Positions 15,473 to 23,210 of a stretch of DNA of 35,981 bases are shown here, piece after piece. Location of the stretch: NCBI GenBank assembly GCA_009693045.1, contig SHXZ01000014.1:1-35981 (forward strand), in the 5' to 3' direction. The notes beneath the pieces were generated by a model that saw only the letters and a program-made list of their open reading frames with translations, did no database searches and was not told the origin of the DNA. Source of the stretch: Dehalococcoidia bacterium. Its GTDB lineage: Bacteria; Chloroflexota; Dehalococcoidia; Lucifugimonadales; SHYT01. How positions within the stretch are numbered: position 1 is the first letter of the stretch; the number at the start of each line of letters is the position of its first letter. The position numbers and the translations under genes are program-made.

Positions 15473-16342
15473 TCACTCCGCTACAAGCGTAACACCGCTC
15501 GCCACCGTGGGGACACACCACGCCCGCAGCCCGTCCGCGCTCAGCCGCTCGGCCATCGCGTTGCCCGTCGCCTCGTCCGGCGCCAGAGTGAACAGCGACG
15601 GCCCGCTGCCCGCCAGGTGCACCCGTTCAGCCTCCGCCGCGCGCATGGCGTCGGCAAAGGAGGCCAGCGACGGAAATACGCGGTACGCGACTCGTTCAAA
15701 CGTGTTCACCAGCATAGCAGCGTCCAGTGCAGCGCCCCTCGTGAGACGGGCGACAGCCTGCTCGGTCGCGCGGCCATCCGCGTAGTCCGCTGTCGTCAGC
15801 GCGCCATACAGCGAGGCCGTCTTTCGGGGCAGCGTCACGTCAGGCGCAAGGACCACCAGCCAGGCGGGCCGCACCGAGGGCAGCGAAGTGACCAGCTCCC
15901 CGCGTCCCGTGGCGATCCCGGTCCCGCCGCTCAGGAAAAACGGAACGTCCGAGCCGAGCCGAGCCGCAAGGACACTCAGCCGCTCGTGGGACAGCCCCAA
16001 CTCCCACAGCGTGTTCAGGCCGACCAGCGCCGCCGCCGCGTCGGCGCTCCCACCTCCGAGACCACCCGCGACCGGAATGTGCTTGCTCAGGCTAATGTCC
16101 GCGCCGCGCTTGGACCCGGCCTCAGAAGCGAGCATCTTCGCCGCCTTGACCACCAGGTTGTCCGAACCTTCCAGCTCAGGAACAGAGCAGCGAAACGACA
16201 GCGCCTCCGCCTCCTCAAGCACCAGATCATCCCACAGCCCAACGGCCTGGAAGATGGTCGCCACCTCGTGGTAGCCGTCCGGACGGCGGCGCAGCACCTC
16301 CAGCGTAAGGTTCACCTTGGCCGGGGCGCGGAGCCTAATCAC
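15473..16342 (-). CDS. ispE: 4-diphosphocytidyl-2-C-methyl-D-erythritol kinase IspE
   Basis: IspE phosphorylates CDP-methylerythritol with ATP, the fourth step of the MEP isoprenoid pathway. The 289-residue protein is a GHMP kinase: N-terminal APAKVNLTLEVLRRRPDGYHE (residues 5-25, shown here as the family signature with Lys and Asn), ATP loop PVAGGLGGGSADAAAAL near residue 95, LGSDVPFFLSGG, and a C-terminal AGSGPSLFTL loop near 240. The GTG at 16342 overlaps the last eight bases of rsmA and gives the family N-terminus, so I prefer it over the longer frame to 16453. The rsmA-ispE order is widely conserved in Gram-positive and related bacteria. Confidence 0.94.
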   Translation of the reverse strand: MIRLRAPAKVNLTLEVLRRRPDGYHEVATIFQAVGLWDDLVLEEAEALSFRCSVPELEGSDNLVVKAAKMLASEAGSKRGADISLSKHIPVAGGLGGGSADAAAALVGLNTLWELGLSHERLSVLAARLGSDVPFFLSGGTGIATGRGELVTSLPSVRPAWLVVLAPDVTLPRKTASLYGALTTADYADGRATEQAVARLTRGAALDAAMLVNTFERVAYRVFPSLASFADAMRAAEAERVHLAGSGPSLFTLAPDEATGNAMAERLSADGLRAWCVPTVASGVTLVAE

Positions 16343-17171
16343 GGGCGGCAGCCTTGCGCGCCTCGTCAGCCTGGTACACCTTCCGCCACTCATCAACGGA
16401 GAGCGTCTCGGCCCGCCTCGTTGGGTCCACCCCCAGCGACCCAAGCAACGCACGCACCTCCGCGGCAGGCCTATCCAGCGCGTGGCTCAGCGCCCCCTGT
16501 AGCTGCTTGCGCGGCGCGCTGAACCCCGCCCGCACCAGCGCGAAGAACCCTTCAGCGTTCTCTGCGTCCACCGCCGGCTCCGCGTGCGGGTCTATCCGTA
16601 CTACCGCCGAGGTCACCGCGGGCGGAGGCCGGAACGCGCCCGGAGGAATCGCCGCCACGATCTTCGCTCTGCCATACACCTGAATGCCCACGCCCAACAG
16701 CGACATATCGCCGGGCAGGGCCGCCATCCTCCGCGCAACCTCCCGCTGCACCGTGACCACCAGGAGCACTGGCCGGTGAGACGCTTCAAGAAAGCGGCGC
16801 ACGATGGGTGTGGCAGCATAGTACGGCAGGTTGGCCACGACTTTGTACGGAGCGCCTCGGGTAACGAGCTCGTCCAGCGGCACGGTCCTGGCGTCGCCGT
16901 GGATGATGCGCACCTTCGGGACAGCGGAGTAGCGCGTGACGAGCGCCTCAGCAAGCTCCCGATCCAGCTCCACCGCCACCACCTGGCGCGCCTGCTGGGC
17001 CAGCGCGTCCGTGAGCACGCCGAGCCCCGGCCCCACCTCCACCACCAGGTCTTGCGGCGTCAGGTCCGCGGCATTCACAATCCGACGCAAGATGCCCGAG
17101 GAAACGAGGAAGTGCTGAGCAAGCGCCTTCTTGGGATGCAAGCCTGCGTTGTTCATTGGCACGGAACCCAT
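16335..17171 (-). CDS. rsmA: 16S rRNA (adenine1518/1519-N6) dimethyltransferase RsmA (KsgA)
   Basis: RsmA dimethylates two adjacent adenines in helix 45 of 16S rRNA during small-subunit maturation. The 278-residue protein has the N-terminal KKALAQHFL, SAM motif I VVEVGPGLGVLTDAL, VVAVELDREL, the acidic HGDARTV and the catalytic motif IV NLPYY, followed by the C-terminal RNA-binding domain with VDPTRRAETLSVDEW. The start is either the ATG at 17171 or the one at 17156 (MNNAGLHPKK); neither has a strong ribosome-binding site. Its stop overlaps the ispE start by eight bases. Confidence 0.94.
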   Translation of the reverse strand: MGSVPMNNAGLHPKKALAQHFLVSSGILRRIVNAADLTPQDLVVEVGPGLGVLTDALAQQARQVVAVELDRELAEALVTRYSAVPKVRIIHGDARTVPLDELVTRGAPYKVVANLPYYAATPIVRRFLEASHRPVLLVVTVQREVARRMAALPGDMSLLGVGIQVYGRAKIVAAIPPGAFRPPPAVTSAVVRIDPHAEPAVDAENAEGFFALVRAGFSAPRKQLQGALSHALDRPAAEVRALLGSLGVDPTRRAETLSVDEWRKVYQADEARKAAARD

Positions 17172-17292
17172 CTGCTTTGCAGATCTCGGCGGCTGAGCTT
17201 GAGCACCCGTCCGACTTTCTCCGCCACGCTTCCCCTCATCGACATGTCCGTCCACTCGCTAGTCGCTGTGGCGGCAGGCCTGATTGTTTGTT

Positions 17293-17421
17293 AGTGTCGT
17301 GCATCCTGACATTCCGTTAGTTTTGGAAGTGGCGCCGGGGAGCAATCTCCTTCCCCCTTGAGGGGGAGGATTAAGGTGGGAGCGAGACGTTGCTCCTGAT
17401 CCAACGTAACGAAACACTACA
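17293..17421. mobile_element. Family D MITE-like repeat, copy 3
   Basis: Left end AGTGTCGTGCATCCTGACAT and the shared CATTCCGTTAGTTTT; right end reversed reads TGTAGTGTTTCGTTACG. Same body as copies 1 and 2. It occupies the spacer between rsmA and the collagen-like gene. Confidence 0.65.
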
Positions 17422-17481
17422 CCAGCAGGCACGCACGCGCCCCGGAGACACTTCGCCTGCCTTCGTAGTGCGGCCTGCCGG

Positions 17482-18231
17482 TTAGTCCGGGACGACCAAC
17501 ACGTTGAGACGGCCGTTAGTCACCGTTAGCGCCGATGCGGTGCCACTAACATACCGTGCCAAGAGATAGACAGTACGTGACCCGGCGCCCAGGCTCACCG
17601 TTGCCGGAATGGACACGGGGAAAATGCCGTCCTCGGTGCTCGTCTGACTTCGGAACCTGTTCACAACCGTTGGCGCGTCGGGCGTCGTGCCGACACCGAC
17701 CTCAAACTGAAAGGACTCTCGGTTGCTTGCGCTCACGTCCAGCGCCCCCGTCACCACAACTTGAGATGGGCGGTCCAAGGTAAGCGAGACGCTCGCTACG
17801 CTGGCCCACGCCAAGCCAAATGCCATGCGAATTGAGCTTGGGGCCTGACTCGCCTGAGCCGCCACCACCTTGGGCGCGAGAGAACCCGATTGTCCTTCAG
17901 GCCCAGCAGAGGCTTGCGGACCGGGCAGGCCTTGTTTTCCTTCTGGGCCGGACGGTCCCGGTGCGCCCTGCTTTCCCTCAGGACCGGGCGACCCTGGAGA
18001 TCCCTGCTTTCCTTCGGGACCCTGAGCTCCCTGCGGTCCAGCAGATCCCTGGCCCCCCCTGAGCTGCTCCTGCCGTGCAGCCACCGCCTGGTCAACTAAC
18101 GCGCGCAACTCTTGCTCCGTCGGTGCCGGGCCAGGTTCGCCGCGTGGCCCAGCAGACCCAGTTGGACCAGCCGTTCCCTGACAGGCCACACTGAACGCAA
18201 CCAGTGCAATGAGAAGACTGAGTCGGCGCAT
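17482..18231 (-). CDS. Collagen-like surface lipoprotein
   Basis: The 249-residue product begins with a lipoprotein signal peptide: MRRLSLLIALVAFSV and the lipobox ending in Cys17 (VAC). A short Gly-x-x run (about 20-37) is followed by a charged helix-like segment with EQELRALVDQAVAARQEQ that could trimerise, then about 20 Gly-x-y triplets (62-120) with repeating GPEGKQG units as in bacterial collagens. The last 125 residues form a beta-rich head with FQFEVGVGTTPDAPTVV and RTVYLLARYVSG. The expected picture is a lipid-anchored trimeric stalk with a globular tip outside the cytoplasmic membrane; binding partner unknown. The SRP RNA lies immediately upstream on the same strand, and no separate promoter is obvious between them. 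Confidence 0.85.
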   Translation of the reverse strand: MRRLSLLIALVAFSVACQGTAGPTGSAGPRGEPGPAPTEQELRALVDQAVAARQEQLRGGQGSAGPQGAQGPEGKQGSPGSPGPEGKQGAPGPSGPEGKQGLPGPQASAGPEGQSGSLAPKVVAAQASQAPSSIRMAFGLAWASVASVSLTLDRPSQVVVTGALDVSASNRESFQFEVGVGTTPDAPTVVNRFRSQTSTEDGIFPVSIPATVSLGAGSRTVYLLARYVSGTASALTVTNGRLNVLVVPD

Positions 18232-18254
18232 CGTGTGACTACATCCTTCCTGCG

Positions 18255-18501
<247 letters not shown>

Positions 18502-18507
18502 ATTCCC

Positions 18508-18536
18508 ATCGTAACGGCGCGCGAGGGGACTGTCAA
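18508..18536 (-). promoter_or_regulatory. Sigma-70-type promoter of the SRP RNA
   Basis: TTGACA (18531-18536), exactly 17 bases, then TACGAT (18508-18513). The expected start is near 18501, the 5' end of the structured RNA rather than of a 4.5S-size core at 18409. Confidence 0.75.
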
Positions 18537-18629
18537 CGCGCTGGCATGAATCGAGGGAAGTGCAAAACTCGGAGTCGGGACACCGTCATCGAGGTAGAAT
18601 TTTATGAGGGACATTGCGCCTGGCAAACC

Positions 18630-19802
18630 TTACTGGTGCGGGATCAGCACCTCAATGTACTTGTTGTCCACGACTTGGAGGAACGGCGCCGGAGTTCCAC
18701 CCAGAACGCGGAACACCTTGCTGTAGCTGGACGGCGTCAATAGCGGGATGTTCGGCACGGCGGGGAAGTAGATGCGGGCTGACTCGCGGTAGATTTCGGC
18801 GCCAAGGCTCGCGTAATCGCCCGCCAGCAGCTCCTGCGACCGCGTGGGGTCGCGGCGTATCTGACGCTCGGCGTTCCAAATTGCAAGGACCACCGCCACC
18901 GTCGCGTCCGGGGCCGCCGTCGCGAACCTCTGCGTCGTCGCCAGCACCAGCCACGGGAACGGCTCCAGCTCCGTCACCTCGCCGCGACTCAGGTTCACCA
19001 CCAGCTTCGCCCCCTGCTCCACGATCGCGCGCTCCAAGATCGGGTGCGCCGCCACGATGCCGTCCACCTCGCCCGCCTTCAGGACTTCCAGCAGCTGCGC
19101 GGCGACCGTTGGCACGAGCTTCACGTCCGCGCTCGCGAGCCCGGCGGCGCTCACCAGCGCCCTGGCCGTCGCCTCGGCCAGCGGCTCCTGCGGCACCGCC
19201 AGCCGAAGCCCCTTCAGCGCCGCCAACCGCTCCGCCAGCCGCGAGGTCTCCAGCAGCCCGAGGCGCTGAGCCACCGCGTCGGCCAGCGCCACGTTGTACG
19301 GCTGGCTCCCCAACACGCCCGCGACGGCGCGCAGCGGGTTCGCCCCATCGGACGTCCTTGCCGCGTCCTGCAGCGTCACCACGGCAAACTGGACCTGGCC
19401 GCTTAAGAGTGCCTGCACCGCCACCTGCGAGTCCGCCACGTCCACAAGCGTGACGCTGAGGGAGTTGCTTTCAAACATCCCCCCCTTCTGCGCCACCTGG
19501 ACGGTGGCGTTCAGCACCCCCATCCTGGGAACGGCGATGCGCAGCACCGGCGCCTCAATCCTCAGCGCCGACCGATCCGACTGGCCTGTTCCCGCCGAGC
19601 TTGTGGGCGGGGCGGGAGTCGTCGTTCCCGATGGCGGCGTCCGCTCCGGCTCCTTGGCCTGAGCCTGTGGAAGCGGGCTTTTCTGAGCTGTGGCGTCAGG
19701 CGCGGGGTCTACCGCGGTCTTCGGCTTCGTGGCCGCGTCTCCGCCCCCGCAGGCCACCACAAGCGCCAGGAACAGGGCGACAAGAACAAGACCAGTCCGC
19801 AC
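18630..19802 (-). CDS. NMT1/SsuA-like substrate-binding lipoprotein
   Basis: A periplasmic-type binding protein of 390 residues. The signal peptide MRTGLVLVALFLALVVAC ends in a lipobox Cys18 followed by GGGD, then a Pro/Thr-rich linker to about residue 85. The binding domain starts RIAVPRMGVLNATVQVAQKGGMFE and includes ALLSGQVQFAVVTLQDA, GLRLAVPQEP and KAGEVDGIVAAHPILE, the pattern of nitrate/sulfonate/thiamine-precursor (NMT1-like) binding proteins. No permease or ATPase gene is next to it, so the ligand is unknown and it may serve a transporter coded elsewhere or a sensory role. The GTG at 19802 has AGGAGG six bases upstream and TATAAT about 70 bases upstream. Confidence 0.82.
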   Translation of the reverse strand: MRTGLVLVALFLALVVACGGGDAATKPKTAVDPAPDATAQKSPLPQAQAKEPERTPPSGTTTPAPPTSSAGTGQSDRSALRIEAPVLRIAVPRMGVLNATVQVAQKGGMFESNSLSVTLVDVADSQVAVQALLSGQVQFAVVTLQDAARTSDGANPLRAVAGVLGSQPYNVALADAVAQRLGLLETSRLAERLAALKGLRLAVPQEPLAEATARALVSAAGLASADVKLVPTVAAQLLEVLKAGEVDGIVAAHPILERAIVEQGAKLVVNLSRGEVTELEPFPWLVLATTQRFATAAPDATVAVVLAIWNAERQIRRDPTRSQELLAGDYASLGAEIYRESARIYFPAVPNIPLLTPSSYSKVFRVLGGTPAPFLQVVDNKYIEVLIPHQ

Positions 19803-19869
19803 AAGCTACCTCCTGGGCAACATAGGCCAACGCGCCCTCTTGCGCGCGTTGTGGCGGCCCAACGAGCCT

Positions 19870-19875
19870 ATTATA
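19870..19875 (-). promoter_or_regulatory. -10 box TATAAT of the substrate-binding lipoprotein gene
   Basis: A perfect TATAAT on the minus strand gives a leader of about 60 bases before the GTG at 19802. The -35 region is not convincing. The rest of 19876-20366 contains no gene I can support; it has a GTGCTCT/AGAGCAC hairpin at 20229-20245 followed on the minus strand by a short T-run, which could act as a weak terminator. Confidence 0.5.
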
Positions 19876-20296
19876 CCCATCGCGACGACGTTGGCCGGTT
19901 CTGCGCCTCGCAATGCTCCACTGCCATCCGCCCCTACCCCTAATCACCCCTCACCAGCTACGCTAGACGTAGCCCAACACGTCGCACCTTACCATCCCAA
20001 CGGAATCCCTCGTCCGTCCCTCGCGGTGGCCGCCGCCAAACAATGCGATTCCGGAGGCGCAACGAGAATTCACCGCTCCGGTATCCACCGCCGAAACAGC
20101 CTCGAAACCGCCGGAAAAATAACCCCTGCCGACTTGCGGTCTCCCGCAACAATCAATGCAAAACAACCTGTTCAACCCCCTGGACCCAGCCAAGCGAGGC
20201 GGACTCCCAATAGCGCCTCAAAAAGGCGGTGCTCTGTCAGAGCACACCATGGCAAGACTCTGCCTACACCTAGGGCGGAGTCGACCCTGGGTACTC

Positions 20297-20302
20297 TATA
20301 CT
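20297..20302 (+). promoter_or_regulatory. Possible -10 box TATACT for the galU-like gene
   Basis: TATACT lies 64 bases before the GTG at 20367. No matching -35 hexamer, so this is a weak call. Confidence 0.3.
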
Positions 20303-20366
20303 GGCCTGACCGAAGCGCGACGCCGCTCATCGGCCGGACACAGAACGACTCCGCAGGACGCAGGAC

Positions 20367-21236
20367 GTGAAGATCCGCAAGGCCGTCATCCCAGCCGCTG
20401 GCCTCGGCGCCCGCATGTTGCCCGCCTCAAAAGCGGTCCCCAAGGAGCTGCTGCCCGTCCTGGACCGGCCCATGCTCCACGAGGTCCTCGCCGAGGCCAT
20501 GGCGGCGGGCCTGGAAGAGGCGGTCATCGTCACCGCGCGGGGCAAAGAAGCCATAGCCTCCTACCTCTCCCCGCCGCGCGACCTTGAGCGCACCGCTGCG
20601 GACCCCGCCGCCCGCGCGGCGCTCGCAGAGCTCCGCCGCATCTGCGAGTCGTTGCGCTTCACCTACGTCATCCAGGAGCGTCAGCGCGGCCTCGGCGACG
20701 CCGTGCTCACCGCCCGCCACGCCATCGGTGACGAGCCGTTCGCCGTGCTCCTGCCGGACACGCTGCTCTTCGCCAAAACACCCGCCATCGCCCAACTCAT
20801 CAGCCTCGCCGACGAACGCAGCGCCAGCGCCCTCGCCGTCTCGCCCGTGGCCCCCCAGGACGTCTCTTCGGTCGGTGTCGTTGCGGCGCAAGCCATTGCG
20901 CGGGGCGTGTACCACGTGACCGGCGTCGTGGAGAAGCCGCAGCCGGGGAAGGCCCCTTCTAACCTCGCCATCGTCGGACGCTATGTCCTCACGCCCCAGG
21001 TCTTTGACGGCCTGGCGCTCGCCCGCCCCGGCGCGCTCGGCGAGCTTCAGCTCACCGACGGCATCGCCTGGCTCCTGGAGCGCCAGCCCGTCTACGCCCG
21101 CGAGCTTGAGGCCGCGTGGTACGACGCCGGCACGCCGCTGGGCTTGCTCCACGCATCGCTGGAGATGGCTCTGCGCCGCGACGACACCGCGCCCACCGTG
21201 CGCGCCTGGATTCAGCGCCTCGCAAAGGAGTCCTGA
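20367..21236 (+). CDS. galU: UTP-glucose-1-phosphate uridylyltransferase-like nucleotidyltransferase (GalU)
   Basis: GalU joins UTP and glucose-1-phosphate to UDP-glucose for cell-surface polysaccharides and nucleotide sugars. The 289-residue protein has the GalU signature IPAAGLGARMLPASKAVPKE (8-27) and LLPVLDRPMLHEVLAEA, FTYVIQERQRGLGDAVLTA (GalU-type second substrate loop), FAVLLPDTLLF with the metal-binding Asp, and VTGVVEKPQPGKAPSN near residue 200. Small changes from consensus (GAR for GTR, AS for AT) are conservative. Start is a GTG at 20367 with a weak ribosome-binding site. The next gene overlaps the stop by one base, so the two are co-translated. Confidence 0.9.
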   Translation: MKIRKAVIPAAGLGARMLPASKAVPKELLPVLDRPMLHEVLAEAMAAGLEEAVIVTARGKEAIASYLSPPRDLERTAADPAARAALAELRRICESLRFTYVIQERQRGLGDAVLTARHAIGDEPFAVLLPDTLLFAKTPAIAQLISLADERSASALAVSPVAPQDVSSVGVVAAQAIARGVYHVTGVVEKPQPGKAPSNLAIVGRYVLTPQVFDGLALARPGALGELQLTDGIAWLLERQPVYARELEAAWYDAGTPLGLLHASLEMALRRDDTAPTVRAWIQRLAKES

Positions 21237-21745
21237 TGCCGCTCACCCGTGACGAGGTGCTGGGCGCCATGGAGCAGGGCTTCCAGGCGTTCCTCCACGA
21301 GCTCCGCGACCTGCAGTACAGCCTGGACTGGAAGCGCGACTTCAACGACTCCAACGCCTGGTCTCCCCGCGACATCGTCACCCACCTCATGGGCGCCCTG
21401 GAGCGCAACACGTACCGCGCACTCCAGGCCATCATCATGGACGACACGCCGGCGGTCCAGCTTGAGGGCGACAACCCCTACCGCTCTCCGGAGACGCGGG
21501 CCATGACCCTGGCGCAGCTCCTTGACCGACTGGTGACGCTGGAGGAGCGGCTGGAGGAGCTGGTCAGCTCGGTCAGCGACGAGCAGCTTGCCCGCAAGGC
21601 CCGCATCACTGGCTGGGCAGACGGCACGCCCCTTCGCGAGTTGACGTTCCTGGAAGTGGCCCACCGCGCCTTCACCGTCCACTGGACGGAGCACACCAAG
21701 CAACTCTACGCCATAAGGGAGGCGCTGGGCGTCGCGGAGTTGTAG
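21236..21745 (+). CDS. DinB/YfiT-like four-helix-bundle protein
   Basis: The 169-residue protein is helical throughout and resembles the DinB_2/YfiT metal-binding superfamily: an N-terminal helix DEVLGAMEQGFQAFLHEL, the segment WSPRDIVTHLMGALERNT with a candidate metal His (H49-like position), and FLEVAHRAFTVHWTEHTKQL at the C-terminus with further His residues. Members include thiol transferases and bacillithiol- or mycothiol-dependent enzymes; no activity can be assigned here. The ATG overlaps the galU stop as TGATG, with AAAGGAG five bases upstream. Confidence 0.75.
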   Translation: MPLTRDEVLGAMEQGFQAFLHELRDLQYSLDWKRDFNDSNAWSPRDIVTHLMGALERNTYRALQAIIMDDTPAVQLEGDNPYRSPETRAMTLAQLLDRLVTLEERLEELVSSVSDEQLARKARITGWADGTPLRELTFLEVAHRAFTVHWTEHTKQLYAIREALGVAEL

Positions 21746-21776
21746 AGAAGCAGTGAAGCACCCTACAGGAACCGCA

Positions 21777-22406
21777 ATGCAGCGTCCACAGAGAAAATCC
21801 ACAAGACTGCCAGGGTATGACTACTCACAAGCTGGGGCATATTTCGTGACTATTGTCACTGAACGCAGAACCTTGCTGTTTGCTGAAGAGGTTGCAAAGA
21901 ACGTTGCCGAACAGATATGGCAAGCCATTCCTGGCCATTTTCCAACCGTCTCCCTGGACGAACACATCGTAATGTCAAACCATCTACACGGAATCGTGTC
22001 CGTCATCGGTAATGTAGGGGCGAGGTCTCCTCGCCCGCCCACGGTAGGGGCGACGTCTCCTCGCCCGCCCACGGTAGGGGCGACGTCTCCTCGCCCGCCC
22101 ACGGTAGGGGCGACGTCTCCTCGCCCGCCCACGTCAGACCAACGGCACGCGGCGGGCGCGGAAACCGTGCCCCCACAGCGACCCACCCTGGGACAGGTGG
22201 TCGCATATTTCAAATACCAATCCACAAAACAGATCAATTCTCTGCGCCAAACTCCGGGCGCTCCCATCTGGTAACGCAACTACTACGAGCATGTCATCAG
22301 GAATGAACAGGAACTCCTCCACATCCAGGAATACATCAAGAACAACCCGGCGCAGTGGGCGCTGGACAGAGAGAATCCGGCCAACCCTGCACGGCGAACA
22401 TTGTAG
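21777..22406 (+). pseudogene. REP-associated tyrosine transposase RAYT2, interrupted by in-frame TAA and enlarged by REP sequence
   Basis: The 5' part (to 22274) reads RLPGYDYSQAGAYFVTIV, the HUH motif VMSNHLHGIVSV, then a 54-residue insert made of REP sequence (22014-22176), then GQVVAYFKYQSTKQINSLR. The frame meets TAA at 22272-22274, at the Gln codon following the conserved Trp (CAA to TAA), and continues unshifted as RNYYEHVIRNEQELLHIQ, EYIKNNPAQW to a TAG at 22406 that lies inside the next REP. The C-terminal piece shows no decay. Four perfect or near-perfect 30-bp units code for VGARSPRPPT once and VGATSPRPPT three times. The protein is clearly a paralogue of RAYT1 but quite diverged. 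A longer start at GTG 21753 is possible. Confidence 0.85.
22014..22133 (+). repeat. Four tandem 30-bp REP units inside the RAYT2 reading frame
   Basis: Each unit begins GTAGGGGCGA and ends CTCGCCCGCCCACG (22014, 22044, 22074, 22104). Because 30 is a multiple of three, expansion keeps the frame open. Unit 1 keeps the hairpin GGGCGAGG-TCT-CCTCGCCC; units 2-4 share a G-to-C change in the stem, so they probably arose by duplication of one altered unit. A fifth copy is at 22403-22432. Confidence 0.9.
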
Positions 22407-22476
22407 GGGCGAGGTCTCCTCGCCCGCCCACGTCACGCCAACGGCGCGCAGCGGGCGCGGAAACTGCGCCCCTACA
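22402..22476. repeat. BIME: two inverted REP units directly after RAYT2
   Basis: TGTAGGGGCG at the left and CGCCCCTACA at the right are exact reverse complements bounding 75 bp. Inside are two hairpins, GGGCGAGG-TCT-CCTCGCCC and GGGCGC...GCGCCC. The same two-unit order occurs inside RAYT2 at 22104-22176. The left end supplies the RAYT2 stop codon (TAG of GTAGGGG). Confidence 0.8.
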
Positions 22477-22478
22477 TT

Positions 22479-22656
22479 TCAAGCAGGCGGTTGCGCAGCA
22501 GCGTGTCAACACGCAGCGGCGCCGCGCTCAGCTTCACGTTGCCCGCCGCGTCCACCTCCAGCCAGTACACGGACGCCTTCTCGGGCCGGACCATGAACTC
22601 CTCCAGGTGCACGACGAACTCCCCGTTCGTCTCCACCTAGGAGTCCAGCTCTCCGC
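22479..22656 (-). other. 178-bp duplicated fragment of dinG
   Basis: These 178 bases match 11122-11299 inside dinG (about residues 618-677) with four substitutions by eye and no gaps, in the same orientation. The left junction is three bases from the BIME end (CCTACATTTCAAGC) and the right one is in the TPR gene. One substitution turns a dinG CAG codon into TAG, which is now the stop of the TPR gene. Confidence 0.92.
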
Positions 22657-23206
22657 ACCGATGACGGACACCATTCCGTTTCACCCCAAACTTGTCCAAT
22701 TCCGCCTGCACCCGCGTCTCGTCCAGCCCCATCTTCGCCACCAGGTCCAGGTCCTTCTGCGCATCCGCCCGGCGGCCCAGCAGCAATAGCACAATCCCTC
22801 GGTTCAGGTACGCATTCACGAAGTCCTTCTTCAGCCGGATCGTCTCGCTAAAGTCGGCCAGCGCCACCTCGTACCGGCATAGCTCAAGGTACGTGTAACC
22901 CCGGTTGTTGTACGCAAGCGCGTCCTTGGGGTTGAGGACGATGGCCTGGGCATAATCGTCAATCGCGCGCTGCTGCTGCCCCAGGTTGGCGTAGGCCGTG
23001 CCGCGATTGGTGTACGCCTCCGCCTGCTTCGGGTTGAGCTTGAGCGCCTCGTCATACTCGACGATGGCCTCCTGGAGCTTCCCCTGCTCCTGGAACCGCA
23101 CCGCCTCTTTGAAGTGGCTTTCCACGGGCGTGTCACAGGCTAGGCTTGTCACGCCGACCAGCAGGGCCATGACAAACCCTGCGAAGGCGAGTGTCCTCCG
23201 TCCCAC
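22637..23206 (-). CDS. TPR-repeat lipoprotein with a dinG-derived C-terminus
   Basis: The product of about 189 residues has a lipoprotein signal peptide (FVMALLVGVTSLAC) and then about four tetratricopeptide repeats from residue 30 to 165, for example AIVEYDEALKLNPKQAEAYTNRGTAYANLG and AIDDYAQAIVLNPKDALAYNNRG, each shown as typical 34-residue repeats. Such proteins scaffold protein complexes at the membrane. The start is a GTG at 23206 or TTG at 23209, five or two bases after the lepA stop, so it is co-transcribed with lepA. The last five residues CGELDS and stop come from the inserted dinG fragment; without the CAG-to-TAG change the frame would run on through the fragment to a TAG in the BIME. 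The original C-terminus is lost. Confidence 0.8.
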   Translation of the reverse strand: MGRRTLAFAGFVMALLVGVTSLACDTPVESHFKEAVRFQEQGKLQEAIVEYDEALKLNPKQAEAYTNRGTAYANLGQQQRAIDDYAQAIVLNPKDALAYNNRGYTYLELCRYEVALADFSETIRLKKDFVNAYLNRGIVLLLLGRRADAQKDLDLVAKMGLDETRVQAELDKFGVKRNGVRHRCGELDS

Positions 23207-23210
23207 CAAC

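Noticed and set aside
22014-22133. Short CRISPR-like array of 30-bp repeats
   Set aside because: The repeats are direct and contiguous with no spacers, lie inside a RAYT reading frame and match REP units elsewhere; no cas genes are present.
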